From: Geminicoccaceae bacterium
GTDB taxonomy: Bacteria; Pseudomonadota; Alphaproteobacteria; Geminicoccales; Geminicoccaceae
DNA: 64,000 nt
Assembly: GCA_028285265.1 (NCBI GenBank)
Contig: JANQPX010000069.1
Span: 1-64,000, forward strand
Direction of reading: 5' to 3'
The notes below the pieces were generated by a model. That model did no database searches. It was not told the origin of the DNA and worked only from the letters and a program-made list of their open reading frames with translations. Positions 18,424 through 27,154 of this stretch are shown one piece after another; position 1 is the stretch's first letter, and every line of letters starts with the position of its first letter. The position numbers and the translations under genes are program-made.

Positions 18424-18479
18424 AGACCGTAACACGACGGTCTGCGTTGGCCTGGTTGGGGCGGCAACCGCAGCCCCAA
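18424..18479 (-). promoter_or_regulatory. Two stem-loops upstream of efp
   Basis: AGACCG (18424-18429) with CGGTCT (18438-18443), and TTGGGGC (18456-18462) with GCCCCAA (18473-18479), can each fold in the spacer between the ThiE-like gene and efp. Neither is followed by a T run on the minus strand. They may be a weak terminator of the fba-thiE operon or part of the efp leader. Confidence 0.35.
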
Positions 18480-18587
18480 TGAGGTGGTCATGTGCTTTCG
18501 ATAGCACGAATAGTGATTGCGGACCGTCTGTCTAGCGCAAGGGGGCCGTCTGGCAAAGGGGGATTGAGGCGCATTGCCTCCACCACT

Positions 18588-19202
18588 TCAATTTTTCTTA
18601 ATCGCCGCCCCGATTGTTTCGGCCATACTTAATGGTCCGTCGATATCGTTCCAGAGCGCATCGCCGACACCAATAAAGTCGGTGCCAATGCGTGCAAGTT
18701 TTCTGACGGTTTCAGCATCTTCAGCATAGCCAAGGCAGGGCATAACGGTAACGTCTCGCCACCAAGCTATAAGATCGAAAACGCTATCGCTCGCTGACTG
18801 GCCTCGTTTGCCGAAAGCGACATAATCTGCGCCCGCTTCACCTGCAACCATGGCGTCATGACGTGATAAACCGACATCAGCGCCAACGATCAATCGGTCA
18901 TTGCAGTTTTGGTCAATTTTGGATCGTGTCACGGCGGTTAAGCTGGGATTGGTCAGATGCACGCCATCGACGTCGATGGCAAGGTCAAGATCATCCTCGA
19001 TCAACATGGCAACGCCGGCAGCGTGCGCGATCTCTCTAATCTTGAGGCATTCGCGGATCCAACCGCCGCCAAGGATAAGCGCCGCTGGCTGTAGTGCAGA
19101 TATGACAGCGCTAACGGAGTCGGCGGTAGCTGGCGCGGTGCCGACGCCAATGAGGAGGAACCGTGGCTCGACATCCTCCTCATCGACCGCCGGATCGTCC
19201 AT
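18588..19202 (-). CDS. ThiE-like (thiamine-phosphate-synthase fold) protein, probably not a canonical ThiE
   Basis: 204 residues of a TIM-barrel related to thiamine phosphate synthase/TenI. It keeps the overall order LILGGGW, MLIEDDLDLAIDVDGVHLT, and a final FIGVGDALWN strand. It differs from true ThiE: the GVHLGQ.D motif is GVHLTNPS, and the phosphate-binding GPIF.T.TK segment is replaced by GKRGQSAS. It starts 5 bases after the aldolase stop, so it is cotranscribed with a glycolytic gene rather than with thi genes. A moonlighting or altered substrate role is possible. Confidence 0.7.
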   Translation of the reverse strand: MDDPAVDEEDVEPRFLLIGVGTAPATADSVSAVISALQPAALILGGGWIRECLKIREIAHAAGVAMLIEDDLDLAIDVDGVHLTNPSLTAVTRSKIDQNCNDRLIVGADVGLSRHDAMVAGEAGADYVAFGKRGQSASDSVFDLIAWWRDVTVMPCLGYAEDAETVRKLARIGTDFIGVGDALWNDIDGPLSMAETIGAAIKKN

Positions 19203-19207
19203 AGGTG

Positions 19208-20131
19208 TCAGCTTTCACCGAGGTAGATCTTGATCACATCGTCAAGAAGCGCCATCGCGTCGGCCTTCGGGCGCTGAAAACTATTGCGCCCGATGATCGA
19301 GCCAGAACCACCACCATCTCGGATTTGGCGGATCTCATTGAGGAGACCTTCGGTATCCTTGGCCTCACCACCCGAGAAAACTACAAGGCGTTTGCCGGCA
19401 AACGACGCTTGCATGACATGTTTGATCCGGGCCGCAAGGGTTGAACGGTCGATGTCCTCGGATTCATAAACTTTGGCAGCGGCAGCGAGGTCAAGATGGT
19501 CGGTGGGTGGTTTCACTTTAATGATATTCGAGCCCATCAATGCCGCCATATGTGCAGCGTAGGCGACGATATCGAGCGCGGTTTCGCCTTGCTTGGTAAC
19601 CTGGCCGCCGCGCGGGTAGGACCAAGTGACTACAGCAAGCCCATGTGCCTTGGCTTCGATTGTGAGCTCGCGGAGTTCTTCCATCATGTCGTAGCAGGCG
19701 TCCGAGCCTGGATAGATGGTGAAGCCTATGCCGACGCAACCAAGACGAAGGGCATCCTCAACGCCACCGTGAACAGCCTGGTCTGGCGTTCCATCGGCGA
19801 GCGAGTTAGCGCTATTAACCTTTAGGATTGTAGGAAGTTGCCCAGCATAGCTGTCGGCACCTTGCTCGAGCATGCCAAGCGGTGCGGCATAGCCTGAAAG
19901 TCCAGCGTCGATCGCTAGCTGATAGAGATAGTGGGGATCGTAAGCTGCTGGATTTTTGGCGAAGCTTCGCGCTGGTCCATGCTCATAGCCCTGATCGACG
20001 GGCAGAATTACGAGCTTCCCGGTGCCAGCGAGGCGGCCCTGCATGAGCAAACGGGCGAGATTCGCCTTCACGCCAGGACATTCGCCCTCATACCAAGAGA
20101 GGATCTCCTTGACCTTTGTGGTCATCTGCAT
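19208..20131 (-). CDS. fba: Class I fructose-bisphosphate aldolase, DhnA/FbaB type
   Basis: 307 residues. The archaeal-type class I fold is shown by VILPVDQGYEHGP near the N-terminus, the strand with the Schiff-base lysine NIIKVKPPTD, and VVFSGGEAKD plus GRNSFQRP at the C-terminal phosphate site. It catalyses reversible cleavage of fructose-1,6-bisphosphate in glycolysis, gluconeogenesis and the Calvin cycle. Two starts, at 20131 and 20125, are only two codons apart; a GGGAACAACC stretch precedes the first. The ThiE-like gene follows directly. No other glycolytic genes are in the window. Confidence 0.92.
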   Translation of the reverse strand: MQMTTKVKEILSWYEGECPGVKANLARLLMQGRLAGTGKLVILPVDQGYEHGPARSFAKNPAAYDPHYLYQLAIDAGLSGYAAPLGMLEQGADSYAGQLPTILKVNSANSLADGTPDQAVHGGVEDALRLGCVGIGFTIYPGSDACYDMMEELRELTIEAKAHGLAVVTWSYPRGGQVTKQGETALDIVAYAAHMAALMGSNIIKVKPPTDHLDLAAAAKVYESEDIDRSTLAARIKHVMQASFAGKRLVVFSGGEAKDTEGLLNEIRQIRDGGGSGSIIGRNSFQRPKADAMALLDDVIKIYLGES

Positions 20132-20525
20132 TGGTTGTTCCCATTCCTTAAGCGTTCGTCGAGTGGATATGGCTTCGGCGGACGGTCGAAATTATCAGTT
20201 CAATGTTAACAAGATCTCGACACCCAAGCTGACTGTGGCCGAAGCCTTGTCCCGATGCCGCCTCACATAGCCCGGCGCTGGGTCCAAAGGCAAGCCGGCG
20301 TCGGCTCGAGAGCTCTCTAATCCCCCTTGCTGTCGCGTGAAATAAATTTACCTAAGCTCGAGAAAGTTCAATCCCGAATGTCCGATGGGGACGAGTAGGA
20401 GAGACAATGATGAGGCTCCAAGGCATGCAAGCGCTGAGGTCGAAGAGCCAAAGGCAACGTTCACCGAACATACAGGTTTCGTTCCTTAGGTTGTCCAGCA
20501 CTGGTTTTGCCCATCAGGAGCCGCC
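20132..20525. other. Intergenic between divergent fba and metallophosphoesterase genes
   Basis: About 390 bases holding two divergent promoters by position. I saw no coding potential, RNA gene or clear operator. The bases directly before 20526 (caggagccgcc) give a ribosome binding site for the phosphoesterase gene. Confidence 0.35.
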
Positions 20526-21383
20526 ATGCCGAGCCGACGCCAGGTGCTGACGACAGCCGCCGGTCTTGCCGCAACGTCTTTGCTCGGCATTGGGATCAGC
20601 TACTACACCCTCTATATCGAACCGCATTGGATCCAAGAGACCTACATGCCGATGCCGGTGAAGGGATTGCCGGCGTCGCTGGAGGGCCGAACGCTGGTCC
20701 AATTAAGCGATATTCATGTCGGTCGCTGGGTCAGCGATGACTACATCTTGAAGGTATTCGATCGGGTGCGTGCCTTGGATCCCGACATCATCGTCATCAC
20801 CGGCGATTTCGTTAGTCACCATCGGTACATCGTCGATCAGGCTGCGAAGGTATATGGCCAAATTCCTCGTGGCGGTCTTGCGACCATCGGCGCACTCGGC
20901 AATCACGATTACGGCCATCGGTCGGCAGACGTTGCGCTTGGCCACGAGCTTCAGAGCGTTTTTGAGGAGTCTGGCATCACGATCCTCAAAAACCAAGCTG
21001 TCGATATCGAAGGGCTACGCCTGATTGGCCTCGATGATCGTTGGGGGCCGTTCTTTCAACCAGGTCCCATCATGTCAACAGTCGAGGCAGGTAGCCCGAC
21101 GGTTGTGCTGAGCCATAATCCCGATACAGCGGATTTGCCGTTTTGGGGGGGCTTTGATGGCTGGATCCTCGCCGGACATACCCATGGTGGGCAACTGAAG
21201 CTACCCTTTTTCAGACCTCCCGTCTTGCCTGTAAGGAATAAGCGTTATGTCGGTGGTCGGTATGAACTCAGTGGCGGTAGGATGATGTACATCAACAGAG
21301 GGATCGGTCACATACTTCAAGCTCGGTTCAATGCTCGCCCCGAGATCACTGTCTTCAAATTAGAGCAGGCCTCGACCGGCTGA
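20526..21383 (+). CDS. Metallophosphoesterase with Tat-like leader (YaeI-type)
   Basis: 285 residues. The N-terminus MPSRRQVLTTAAGLAATSLL has the twin arginine and hydrophobic stretch of a Tat signal or anchor. The calcineurin-like core shows all metal motifs: LSDIHVGRW (D, H), VITGDFV (D), LGNHDYG (N, H), LSHNPD (H) and AGHTHGGQ (H, H). The closest characterised family is the YaeI/YkuE membrane-bound phosphodiesterases, which act on lipids or lipid-linked phosphates in some species. An AGGAGC site precedes the ATG by 6 bases. It is convergent with ffh. Confidence 0.88.
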   Translation: MPSRRQVLTTAAGLAATSLLGIGISYYTLYIEPHWIQETYMPMPVKGLPASLEGRTLVQLSDIHVGRWVSDDYILKVFDRVRALDPDIIVITGDFVSHHRYIVDQAAKVYGQIPRGGLATIGALGNHDYGHRSADVALGHELQSVFEESGITILKNQAVDIEGLRLIGLDDRWGPFFQPGPIMSTVEAGSPTVVLSHNPDTADLPFWGGFDGWILAGHTHGGQLKLPFFRPPVLPVRNKRYVGGRYELSGGRMMYINRGIGHILQARFNARPEITVFKLEQASTG

Positions 21384-21423
21384 CGGCAAGATGGCTCTAT
21401 GGTGTCCTCTGAAAAGGGCCTGT

Positions 21424-22812
21424 TCATCGCCCAATCATGCCGGGTGGTAGTCCACCTGGCGGCATGCCACCGCCCATACCAGGCATGTTAGCCATCAGTT
21501 TTTTCATGCCGCCCGCCTTTTTCATGCGTTTCATCATGGTTTGCATCTGCTGGTATTGCTTAAGGAGTTTATTGACCTCCTGTACCTGCGTACCAGAGCC
21601 GGCTGCAATACGCTTTTTGCGGGAAGCATGCAGGACTTGAGGGTTTTTCCTTTCTTTGGGGGTCATCGACGAAAGGATGGCGAGCTGCCGGCCAATTACT
21701 TTGTCGTCGATCTTGGCTTTGGCCATTTCCTTTTGAATCTTCCCGATTCCGGGAAGCATGCCCAGAATCGAATTCATACCGCCCATCTTGGTCATTTGAC
21801 GGAGTTGGGTGGCGAGATCGTCGAGGTCAAATTTGCCCTTCTGCATGCGGGCTGCAAGCGCTTCCGCCTCGTCTTTGTCAACGGTCTCAGCGACTTTCTC
21901 GACTAGAGAGACGACATCACCCATGTCGAGAATGCGTGATGCAACACGTTCCGGGTGGAACGGTTCAATTTCCTCGATCTTTTCGCCAATACCGACCAGT
22001 TTGATTGGCTGGCCGGTGACCGCACGCATGGAAAGGGCTGCGCCTCCGCGAGCATCACCATCCATCCTGGTCAGGACGATGCCTGAAATTCCAATCCTTT
22101 CGTGAAACGACTTCGCTAGATTGACTGCATCCTGACCCGTCAAACTATCAGCAACAAGGAGGGTTTCGTGCGGCCGGACTTTGTCGCGTACCGCCTCGAG
22201 TTCGACCATCAAGGCGTCGTCGACATGGAGACGACCGGCGGTATCGAGGATAACGACGTCGATGCCCTCTCGTTCGGCGGTTTCCTTGGCCCGTTTGGCG
22301 ATATCGACCGGTTGCTGGCCAAGAACGATCTCCAGTCCCTGAACGCCGGTTTGATCGGCCAGGACTTGGAGTTGTTGCTGCGCTGCAGGGCGCTGCACGT
22401 CGAGGGACGCCAGGAGAACTTTTTTTCGCTCTTTACTCTTGAGTCGATGCGCGATTTTGGCGGAGGTTGTGGTCTTACCTGATCCTTGAAGGCCAACCAT
22501 CAATAGCACCTGGGGCGGAGAACCATCCAGGTTAAGCTCGGCTGTCTCTCCACCTAGGAGCTCGACCAGGTGGTCGTTCACGATCTTGACCACCATCTGC
22601 CCAGGCGTGATTGACTTCAGCACTTCCTGGCCAACCGCTTTGTCTTTTACCGAAGCGATAAAGTCCTTTACGACCGGCAGGGCCACGTCGGCTTCGAGCA
22701 AGGCTATGCGGATGTCGCGCATCGCTTCTTCGACATCACCAGCTGAAAGAGAACCCCGGCGTTTGAGCCGATCAAAGACATTGCCAAGGCGATTGGAGAG
22801 CGTATCGAACAT
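21424..22812 (-). CDS. ffh: Signal recognition particle protein Ffh
   Basis: 462 residues, standard length. The NG GTPase domain has GLQGSGKTTTSAKIAHRLK, VILDTAGRLHVD, TRMDGDARGG and GIGEKIEEIEPF. The methionine-rich M domain that binds 4.5S RNA and signal sequences ends in a Gly-Pro-Met-rich tail. It delivers nascent membrane proteins to FtsY, which is encoded 2.3 kb away. It diverges from dapF; rpsP, often downstream of ffh in alphaproteobacteria, is not found here, because the convergent phosphoesterase gene follows instead. Confidence 0.97.
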   Translation of the reverse strand: MFDTLSNRLGNVFDRLKRRGSLSAGDVEEAMRDIRIALLEADVALPVVKDFIASVKDKAVGQEVLKSITPGQMVVKIVNDHLVELLGGETAELNLDGSPPQVLLMVGLQGSGKTTTSAKIAHRLKSKERKKVLLASLDVQRPAAQQQLQVLADQTGVQGLEIVLGQQPVDIAKRAKETAEREGIDVVILDTAGRLHVDDALMVELEAVRDKVRPHETLLVADSLTGQDAVNLAKSFHERIGISGIVLTRMDGDARGGAALSMRAVTGQPIKLVGIGEKIEEIEPFHPERVASRILDMGDVVSLVEKVAETVDKDEAEALAARMQKGKFDLDDLATQLRQMTKMGGMNSILGMLPGIGKIQKEMAKAKIDDKVIGRQLAILSSMTPKERKNPQVLHASRKKRIAAGSGTQVQEVNKLLKQYQQMQTMMKRMKKAGGMKKLMANMPGMGGGMPPGGLPPGMIGR

Positions 22813-22966
22813 GCGGCCGATCCAAGGAGATGAGCTTAAGTGCGAAGAGTCAGTTTAGGAGATAAGAAGTCGAACGCCAACAAGTCAAGGAAAGGAACCA
22901 AGACAGCGTCAAGCAAGGCCGAGCTTTAGCCTTGATAAGGCGAGAATCGGCTTTATTGTGCGCTTC

Positions 22967-23815
22967 ATGAATGAGCTCGACTTCTACAAAATGCACGGCC
23001 TTGGCAACGACTTTGTCATTGTCGATCAGCGCAGCGGAAAACTGTCACTATCGCCGCAACAGATTAGGCAGATCGGTGATCGGCGTCGCGGCGTCGGTTT
23101 CGACCAACTCTTGCTGCTGGAGCCATCCCGGAACGCGAATGTGTTCATGCGGGTTTATAACCCCGATGGATCCGAGGCAGGAGCCTGTGGTAACGGCACA
23201 CGTTGCGTTGCTCGATTGATGATGGAAGAGCAGGGCTTGAGCCGGGTGGCGATCGAGACGACGGCTGGCATACTCGAAACTGTTCCTGGGCTTCGCGGCT
23301 ATACCGTGACCATGGGGCGGCCTGGGCTTGGATGGGATGAGATCCCGCTAGCGAAACCCATGGATACACTCTATCTCGACATTGAGCTGGGGACCCTGTC
23401 TCGGCCAACTGCCGTCAGCATGGGCAATCCGCATGCCGTGTTCTTTGTCGATGATGTCGACGCTGTCGAGCTCAATGTCTTAGGTCCAGAACTGGAAAGA
23501 CATTCTCTTTTTCCCGAGCGTGCCAATATCGGTGTTGCGCAGGTGCTGCACCGAGACCACATCCGCCTTCGCGTATTTGAACGTGGTGCCGGGATCACCA
23601 ACGCCTGCGGTAGTGGGGCTTGCGCGGCGGTTGTCGCAGGCTGCCGACGGGGTTTGTTGGAACAGAACACTGCGGTTCAGCTTGACGGTGGACAATTAAA
23701 CATCACTTGGGGGGATGACGGTCTGGTCGCTATGACTGGACCTGCGACCCATAGCTTCAAGGGAACGTTCGAGCCCGAAATGCTGGCCGTTTCGGAGCAA
23801 GCGAGAGCATCGTGA
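22967..23815 (+). CDS. dapF: Diaminopimelate epimerase
   Basis: About 282 residues. It interconverts LL- and meso-diaminopimelate for lysine and peptidoglycan. Both active-site cysteines are present, in SEAGACGNGTRCVA and TNACGSGACAAV. The start MNELDFYKMHGLGNDF at 22967 fits the family; a GTG at 22958 is also in frame. It heads a tight run dapF-mtaB-ftsY with 4-base overlaps, an arrangement conserved in alphaproteobacteria. Confidence 0.96.
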   Translation: MNELDFYKMHGLGNDFVIVDQRSGKLSLSPQQIRQIGDRRRGVGFDQLLLLEPSRNANVFMRVYNPDGSEAGACGNGTRCVARLMMEEQGLSRVAIETTAGILETVPGLRGYTVTMGRPGLGWDEIPLAKPMDTLYLDIELGTLSRPTAVSMGNPHAVFFVDDVDAVELNVLGPELERHSLFPERANIGVAQVLHRDHIRLRVFERGAGITNACGSGACAAVVAGCRRGLLEQNTAVQLDGGQLNITWGDDGLVAMTGPATHSFKGTFEPEMLAVSEQARAS

Positions 23816-25077
23816 GAAATCCCGATATTATTACCTTCGGCTGCCGTCTCAACAGTTTCGAGTCGGAGATTATCCGGAGCAAGGCGACTCAGGCCGGCCT
23901 TGATGACGTGGTCGTCGTGCATACCTGCGCGGTGACGGCTGAGGCGGAGCGTCAGGCGCGACAAGCCATCAGGCGGGCCAGGCGTGAGCGACCAGATGCA
24001 AAGATCGTCGTCACGGGTTGTAGCGCTCAGATTTCGCCTGAGGTCTATGCCGGAATGACTGAGGTCGACCATGTCATCGGCAACAAGGAGAAACTGGAGG
24101 TTTTTGCCTGGCGTTCACTTGGAGGCGTCGAGGCTTCACGCGTAATTGTTGGTGACGCTGACCAGATCAGCGAAACCGCCGGCCATCTCGTCGACGGGCT
24201 CGATGGACGGTGTCGCGCTTTTGTCCAAGTGCAGAATGGATGCGATCATCGATGCACCTTTTGCATTATACCCTATGGCCGCGGGTCGAGTCGTAGCGTG
24301 CCCGTCGGCGAAGTGGTCACACAGACTCGACGTCTAGTCGAGAATGGTCACAAAGAGGTGGTGCTGACCGGCGTTGATCTTACGTCTTATGGAAAGGACC
24401 TGCCCGGAGAGCCAACGCTCGGTCAGTTGGCACGCCGGCTGCTGAAACTTGTGCCGGCGCTGCCTAGGCTTCGCTTATCGTCGATCGATCCGGCCGAGGT
24501 CGATCCCGATCTATTTGAGCTGATTGCTGCCGAGCCTCGCCTGATGCCACATCTGCACCTCAGCGTACAGGCTGGCGATACGCTGACTTTGAAGCGAATG
24601 AAGCGACGCCACACCCGCGACGATGTCATCGCACTGTCCCGAATCTGCAAGGGGCTTCGTCCAGAAATTGCCTTCGGCGCCGATCTTATAGTGGGCTTTC
24701 CTACCGAGACCGATGCGATGTTCGAGAACACGCTGCGCTTGGTTGAAGAAGCTGATCTCACTTACCTTCACGTTTTCCCCTATTCTGCACGGGAGGGGAC
24801 TCCTGCTGCGCGGATGCCACAGTTGCCTAAGACGGTGATCAAGGAACGAGCCGCGCGGCTTCGGGCGTCGGGCGATGTTGCTCTAGGACGTTTTCTAGAT
24901 CGTGAGAAATCGAGGCGTGCGATGCTCCTGGTCGAAAAGAGCCGCGGCGGTCATACCGAGACTTTTGCACCGTTCCGGTTCTGCGAGGCGGCAAAAGCGC
25001 CGGCGCCGGGTACGCTTGTTCCCATCAAGGCTGAGCGCGTCGAAGATGGCATGTTGGTGGGGCATCTCGCAGCATGA
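23812..25077 (+). CDS. mtaB: tRNA t6A37 methylthiotransferase MtaB
   Basis: 421 residues of the radical-SAM methylthiotransferase family (MiaB/MtaB/RimO). The N-terminal UPF0004 domain has cysteines in FGCRLNSFES, HTCAVT and TGCSAQ for the auxiliary iron-sulfur cluster; the radical SAM motif is CDHRCTFC in NGCDHRCTFCIIPYGRG. It adds methylthio to t6A at position 37 of ANN-decoding tRNAs. It starts with GTG overlapping the dapF stop (GTGA), and its end overlaps ftsY in ATGA. Confidence 0.93.
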   Translation: MRNPDIITFGCRLNSFESEIIRSKATQAGLDDVVVVHTCAVTAEAERQARQAIRRARRERPDAKIVVTGCSAQISPEVYAGMTEVDHVIGNKEKLEVFAWRSLGGVEASRVIVGDADQISETAGHLVDGLDGRCRAFVQVQNGCDHRCTFCIIPYGRGSSRSVPVGEVVTQTRRLVENGHKEVVLTGVDLTSYGKDLPGEPTLGQLARRLLKLVPALPRLRLSSIDPAEVDPDLFELIAAEPRLMPHLHLSVQAGDTLTLKRMKRRHTRDDVIALSRICKGLRPEIAFGADLIVGFPTETDAMFENTLRLVEEADLTYLHVFPYSAREGTPAARMPQLPKTVIKERAARLRASGDVALGRFLDREKSRRAMLLVEKSRGGHTETFAPFRFCEAAKAPAPGTLVPIKAERVEDGMLVGHLAA

Positions 25078-26021
25078 GTGATGACGCACAGCAAGGTTGG
25101 TTCCAGCGGCTGCGGTCGGGCCTCAGCCGTTCGTCTTCGAACCTGCAAAGCAACATTGCTTCCGTGTTTACTGGCAAGAAGCCAGTGGATTCGGCGACGC
25201 TCGAAGAGCTGGAGGAGGCCCTGATATCTGCGGATATGGGCGTCGAGACAGCGATGGCGCTTGCTGAAGGGCTAAAGAAAGAGCGTTTTGGTAAAGAAGC
25301 CAGCGAGGATGAGGTTCGGCATGCCCTAGCCGGGCAGATCGCGACGTTGCTTGAACCTGTTGCCAAGCCGTTGGTCATCGACCTCACGCGCAAGCCTGAG
25401 GTGATTTTGGTTTGTGGCGTCAATGGCACCGGAAAGACGACGACGATCGGCAAACTTTCCCAGCAATTCATCAACGACGGCAAGAAGGTGATGCTGGCAG
25501 CAGGCGACACCTTTCGCGCGGCAGCGATAGAGCAGCTCGAGGTTTGGGGCAGACGGACTGATTGTCCCGTAATTTCGAAGACTCCGGGAGCAGACGCGGC
25601 AGGGCTAGCTTTCGAGGCGTTGGAGAGAGCAAAGGCTGACGGCGCTGATGTTCTTCTCATTGATACTGCCGGCCGCCTACACAATAAGTCTGCTCTGATG
25701 GATGAACTTGCTAAGATTGTTCGCGTCTTGAAGAAGCAAGATCCTGCGGCGCCCCACCAAACCCTTCTTGTGCTTGATGCAACAACTGGACAAAACGCCA
25801 AGGCCCAAGTCGAAACGTTCCGGTCGATGGTACCGTTAACTGGGTTGATTGTGACGAAGCTCGATGGCACTGCGCGTGGCGGCGTGGTGGTAGGTCTTGC
25901 TCGACAGTTCGAACTGCCCGTGCATGCGATCGGCGTGGGCGAAGGGGTCTATGATTTGCGTGCCTTCGAAGCAGAGGCGTTCGCTGCCGCACTTCTAGGA
26001 CTTGAGAAATCAGTCAATTGA
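25074..26021 (+). CDS. ftsY: Signal recognition particle receptor FtsY
   Basis: 315 residues, the compact alphaproteobacterial form without the long acidic A domain of E. coli. The N domain is followed by the GTPase domain with VNGTGKTTTIGKL, AAGDTFRAAAIEQL, LIDTAGRLHNK, TKLDGTARGG and GVGEGVYDLRAF. It docks Ffh-ribosome complexes at the membrane. It begins within the mtaB stop codon (ATGA overlap). Confidence 0.97.
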   Translation: MSDDAQQGWFQRLRSGLSRSSSNLQSNIASVFTGKKPVDSATLEELEEALISADMGVETAMALAEGLKKERFGKEASEDEVRHALAGQIATLLEPVAKPLVIDLTRKPEVILVCGVNGTGKTTTIGKLSQQFINDGKKVMLAAGDTFRAAAIEQLEVWGRRTDCPVISKTPGADAAGLAFEALERAKADGADVLLIDTAGRLHNKSALMDELAKIVRVLKKQDPAAPHQTLLVLDATTGQNAKAQVETFRSMVPLTGLIVTKLDGTARGGVVVGLARQFELPVHAIGVGEGVYDLRAFEAEAFAAALLGLEKSVN

Positions 26022-26168
26022 CCTTAGGACAACTCCATCGGTGTCGACGGCGAACTCGTGGGAAGGTAGTCGATGCTTTTCTACCTGCCGGTGACCGCGA
26101 CACCTTGATCAGCAGCCGGCATTTTCCCGGACCGGTCGACGTGACCGGCCATACATGATGGATGGATC

Positions 26169-26654
26169 ATGAACCGGAATTCACTTGAGACCGTGCTAGG
26201 CGCCGTCGTCCTTCTTGTGGCGATTGGCTTTCTCTATTACGCCTACCAAAACAACGACTCGAGTGAGAGTGGTAGCTACCCGCTGCTTGCTCAATTCGAC
26301 CGCATTGATGGATTGGAAAACGGCGCAGATGTTCGGATAGGCGGCATCAAAGTCGGCTCCGTCACTAGTCAGATACTTGACCCCATGTCCTACCGCGCGC
26401 AGGTGAGGTTCACAGTACAGGACAACGTGGAGTTGCCTTTGGATAGTTCAGCGGCGATCATGTCGGACGGCCTACTTGGCGGCAAATATCTTTCATTGGA
26501 GCCAGGTGGCGATATCGACATGCTGGAATCCGGCGACGAGGTGACATTAACGCAGTCTTCAATTCGCCTTGAAGATTTGATCGGCCAGCTGATTTACAGC
26601 GGCGGATCAGGTGGCAGCGATAGCGAAAGCGGCGAGGCGTCTGTAACGCAGTAA
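26169..26654 (+). CDS. mlaD: MCE-domain lipid transport protein MlaD
   Basis: 161 residues. An N-terminal transmembrane helix (about 9-26) anchors a single MCE domain (about 37-115) with FDRIDGLENGADVRIGGIKVGSV and GLLGGKYLSLEPGG. The C-terminal tail is serine- and glycine-rich. As the periplasmic ring of the Mla system it shuttles phospholipids between membranes. The permease and ATPase genes mlaE and mlaF are not in the window. The DUF2155 gene begins inside its stop codon (TAATG), as in many alphaproteobacteria. Confidence 0.92.
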   Translation: MNRNSLETVLGAVVLLVAIGFLYYAYQNNDSSESGSYPLLAQFDRIDGLENGADVRIGGIKVGSVTSQILDPMSYRAQVRFTVQDNVELPLDSSAAIMSDGLLGGKYLSLEPGGDIDMLESGDEVTLTQSSIRLEDLIGQLIYSGGSGGSDSESGEASVTQ

Positions 26655-27154
26655 TGACAGGGCAATCTTCTCGAACGTTGTTTGGTGCCCTTTTGATAGG
26701 TTGCCTCCTTGGTGGGAGTCAGCTTGGAGCTCAGCAGCGCTTTGTTCAGCAGGACAGCGGACAGGATGCTTATGCTCCTGACATCGAGCATCAGGTTGCG
26801 ATTCTCCAGGGACTTGACAAGATCACGGCGCGGATCTCGCCAATTTATGCCACGCTTGGCCTTCCGACCTATTTTGGATCGCTGGAAATTGTGGTCCGAG
26901 CCTGCCGGGAAACGCCTCCCACGGAGCCTCCTGAGAGTGCTGTCTTCATGGAAGTTCGTGAGCTGCCGCCGCAAGCGGATCGTGACCGCGAGCCAGAGAT
27001 GTTATTCTCCGGTTGGATGTTTGCCTCAAGCCCCGCAGTCTCGGCCTTGGAGCATGCGGTCTATGACGTTTGGGTTGTCGATTGTGAGGAACCAGTCAGT
27101 GCATCTTTGAGCGGCCAAGGCGCACTGGAAACGATCTCACCCTCATCGCAATAA
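26654..27154 (+). CDS. DUF2155 periplasmic protein
   Basis: 166 residues. A signal peptide (FGALLIGCLLGGSQLGAQQ) is followed by a disordered stretch, then the DUF2155 domain: ISPIYATLGLPTYFGSLEIVVRAC, MLFSGWMFASSPAVSALEHAVYDVWVVDC. Two conserved cysteines could form a disulfide. The function is unknown; linkage to mlaD and aat is conserved in alphaproteobacteria, which hints at an envelope role. Its last 94 bases overlap the 3' end of the convergent aat gene, an unusually long tail-to-tail overlap. Confidence 0.88.
   Translation: MTGQSSRTLFGALLIGCLLGGSQLGAQQRFVQQDSGQDAYAPDIEHQVAILQGLDKITARISPIYATLGLPTYFGSLEIVVRACRETPPTEPPESAVFMEVRELPPQADRDREPEMLFSGWMFASSPAVSALEHAVYDVWVVDCEEPVSASLSGQGALETISPSSQ

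Noticed and set aside
17837..18535. A 232-codon plus-strand frame
   Set aside because: Antisense to efp, a full-length essential-type gene with clear conservation; a codon-bias artefact.
25025..25870. A 281-codon minus-strand frame
   Set aside because: Antisense to ftsY; its Ser- and Ala-rich composition is what reading GTPase codons backwards gives.
26132..26148. CCGGTC/GACCGG hairpin shortly before mlaD
   Set aside because: A 6-bp stem in GC-rich sequence is expected by chance and has no further support.
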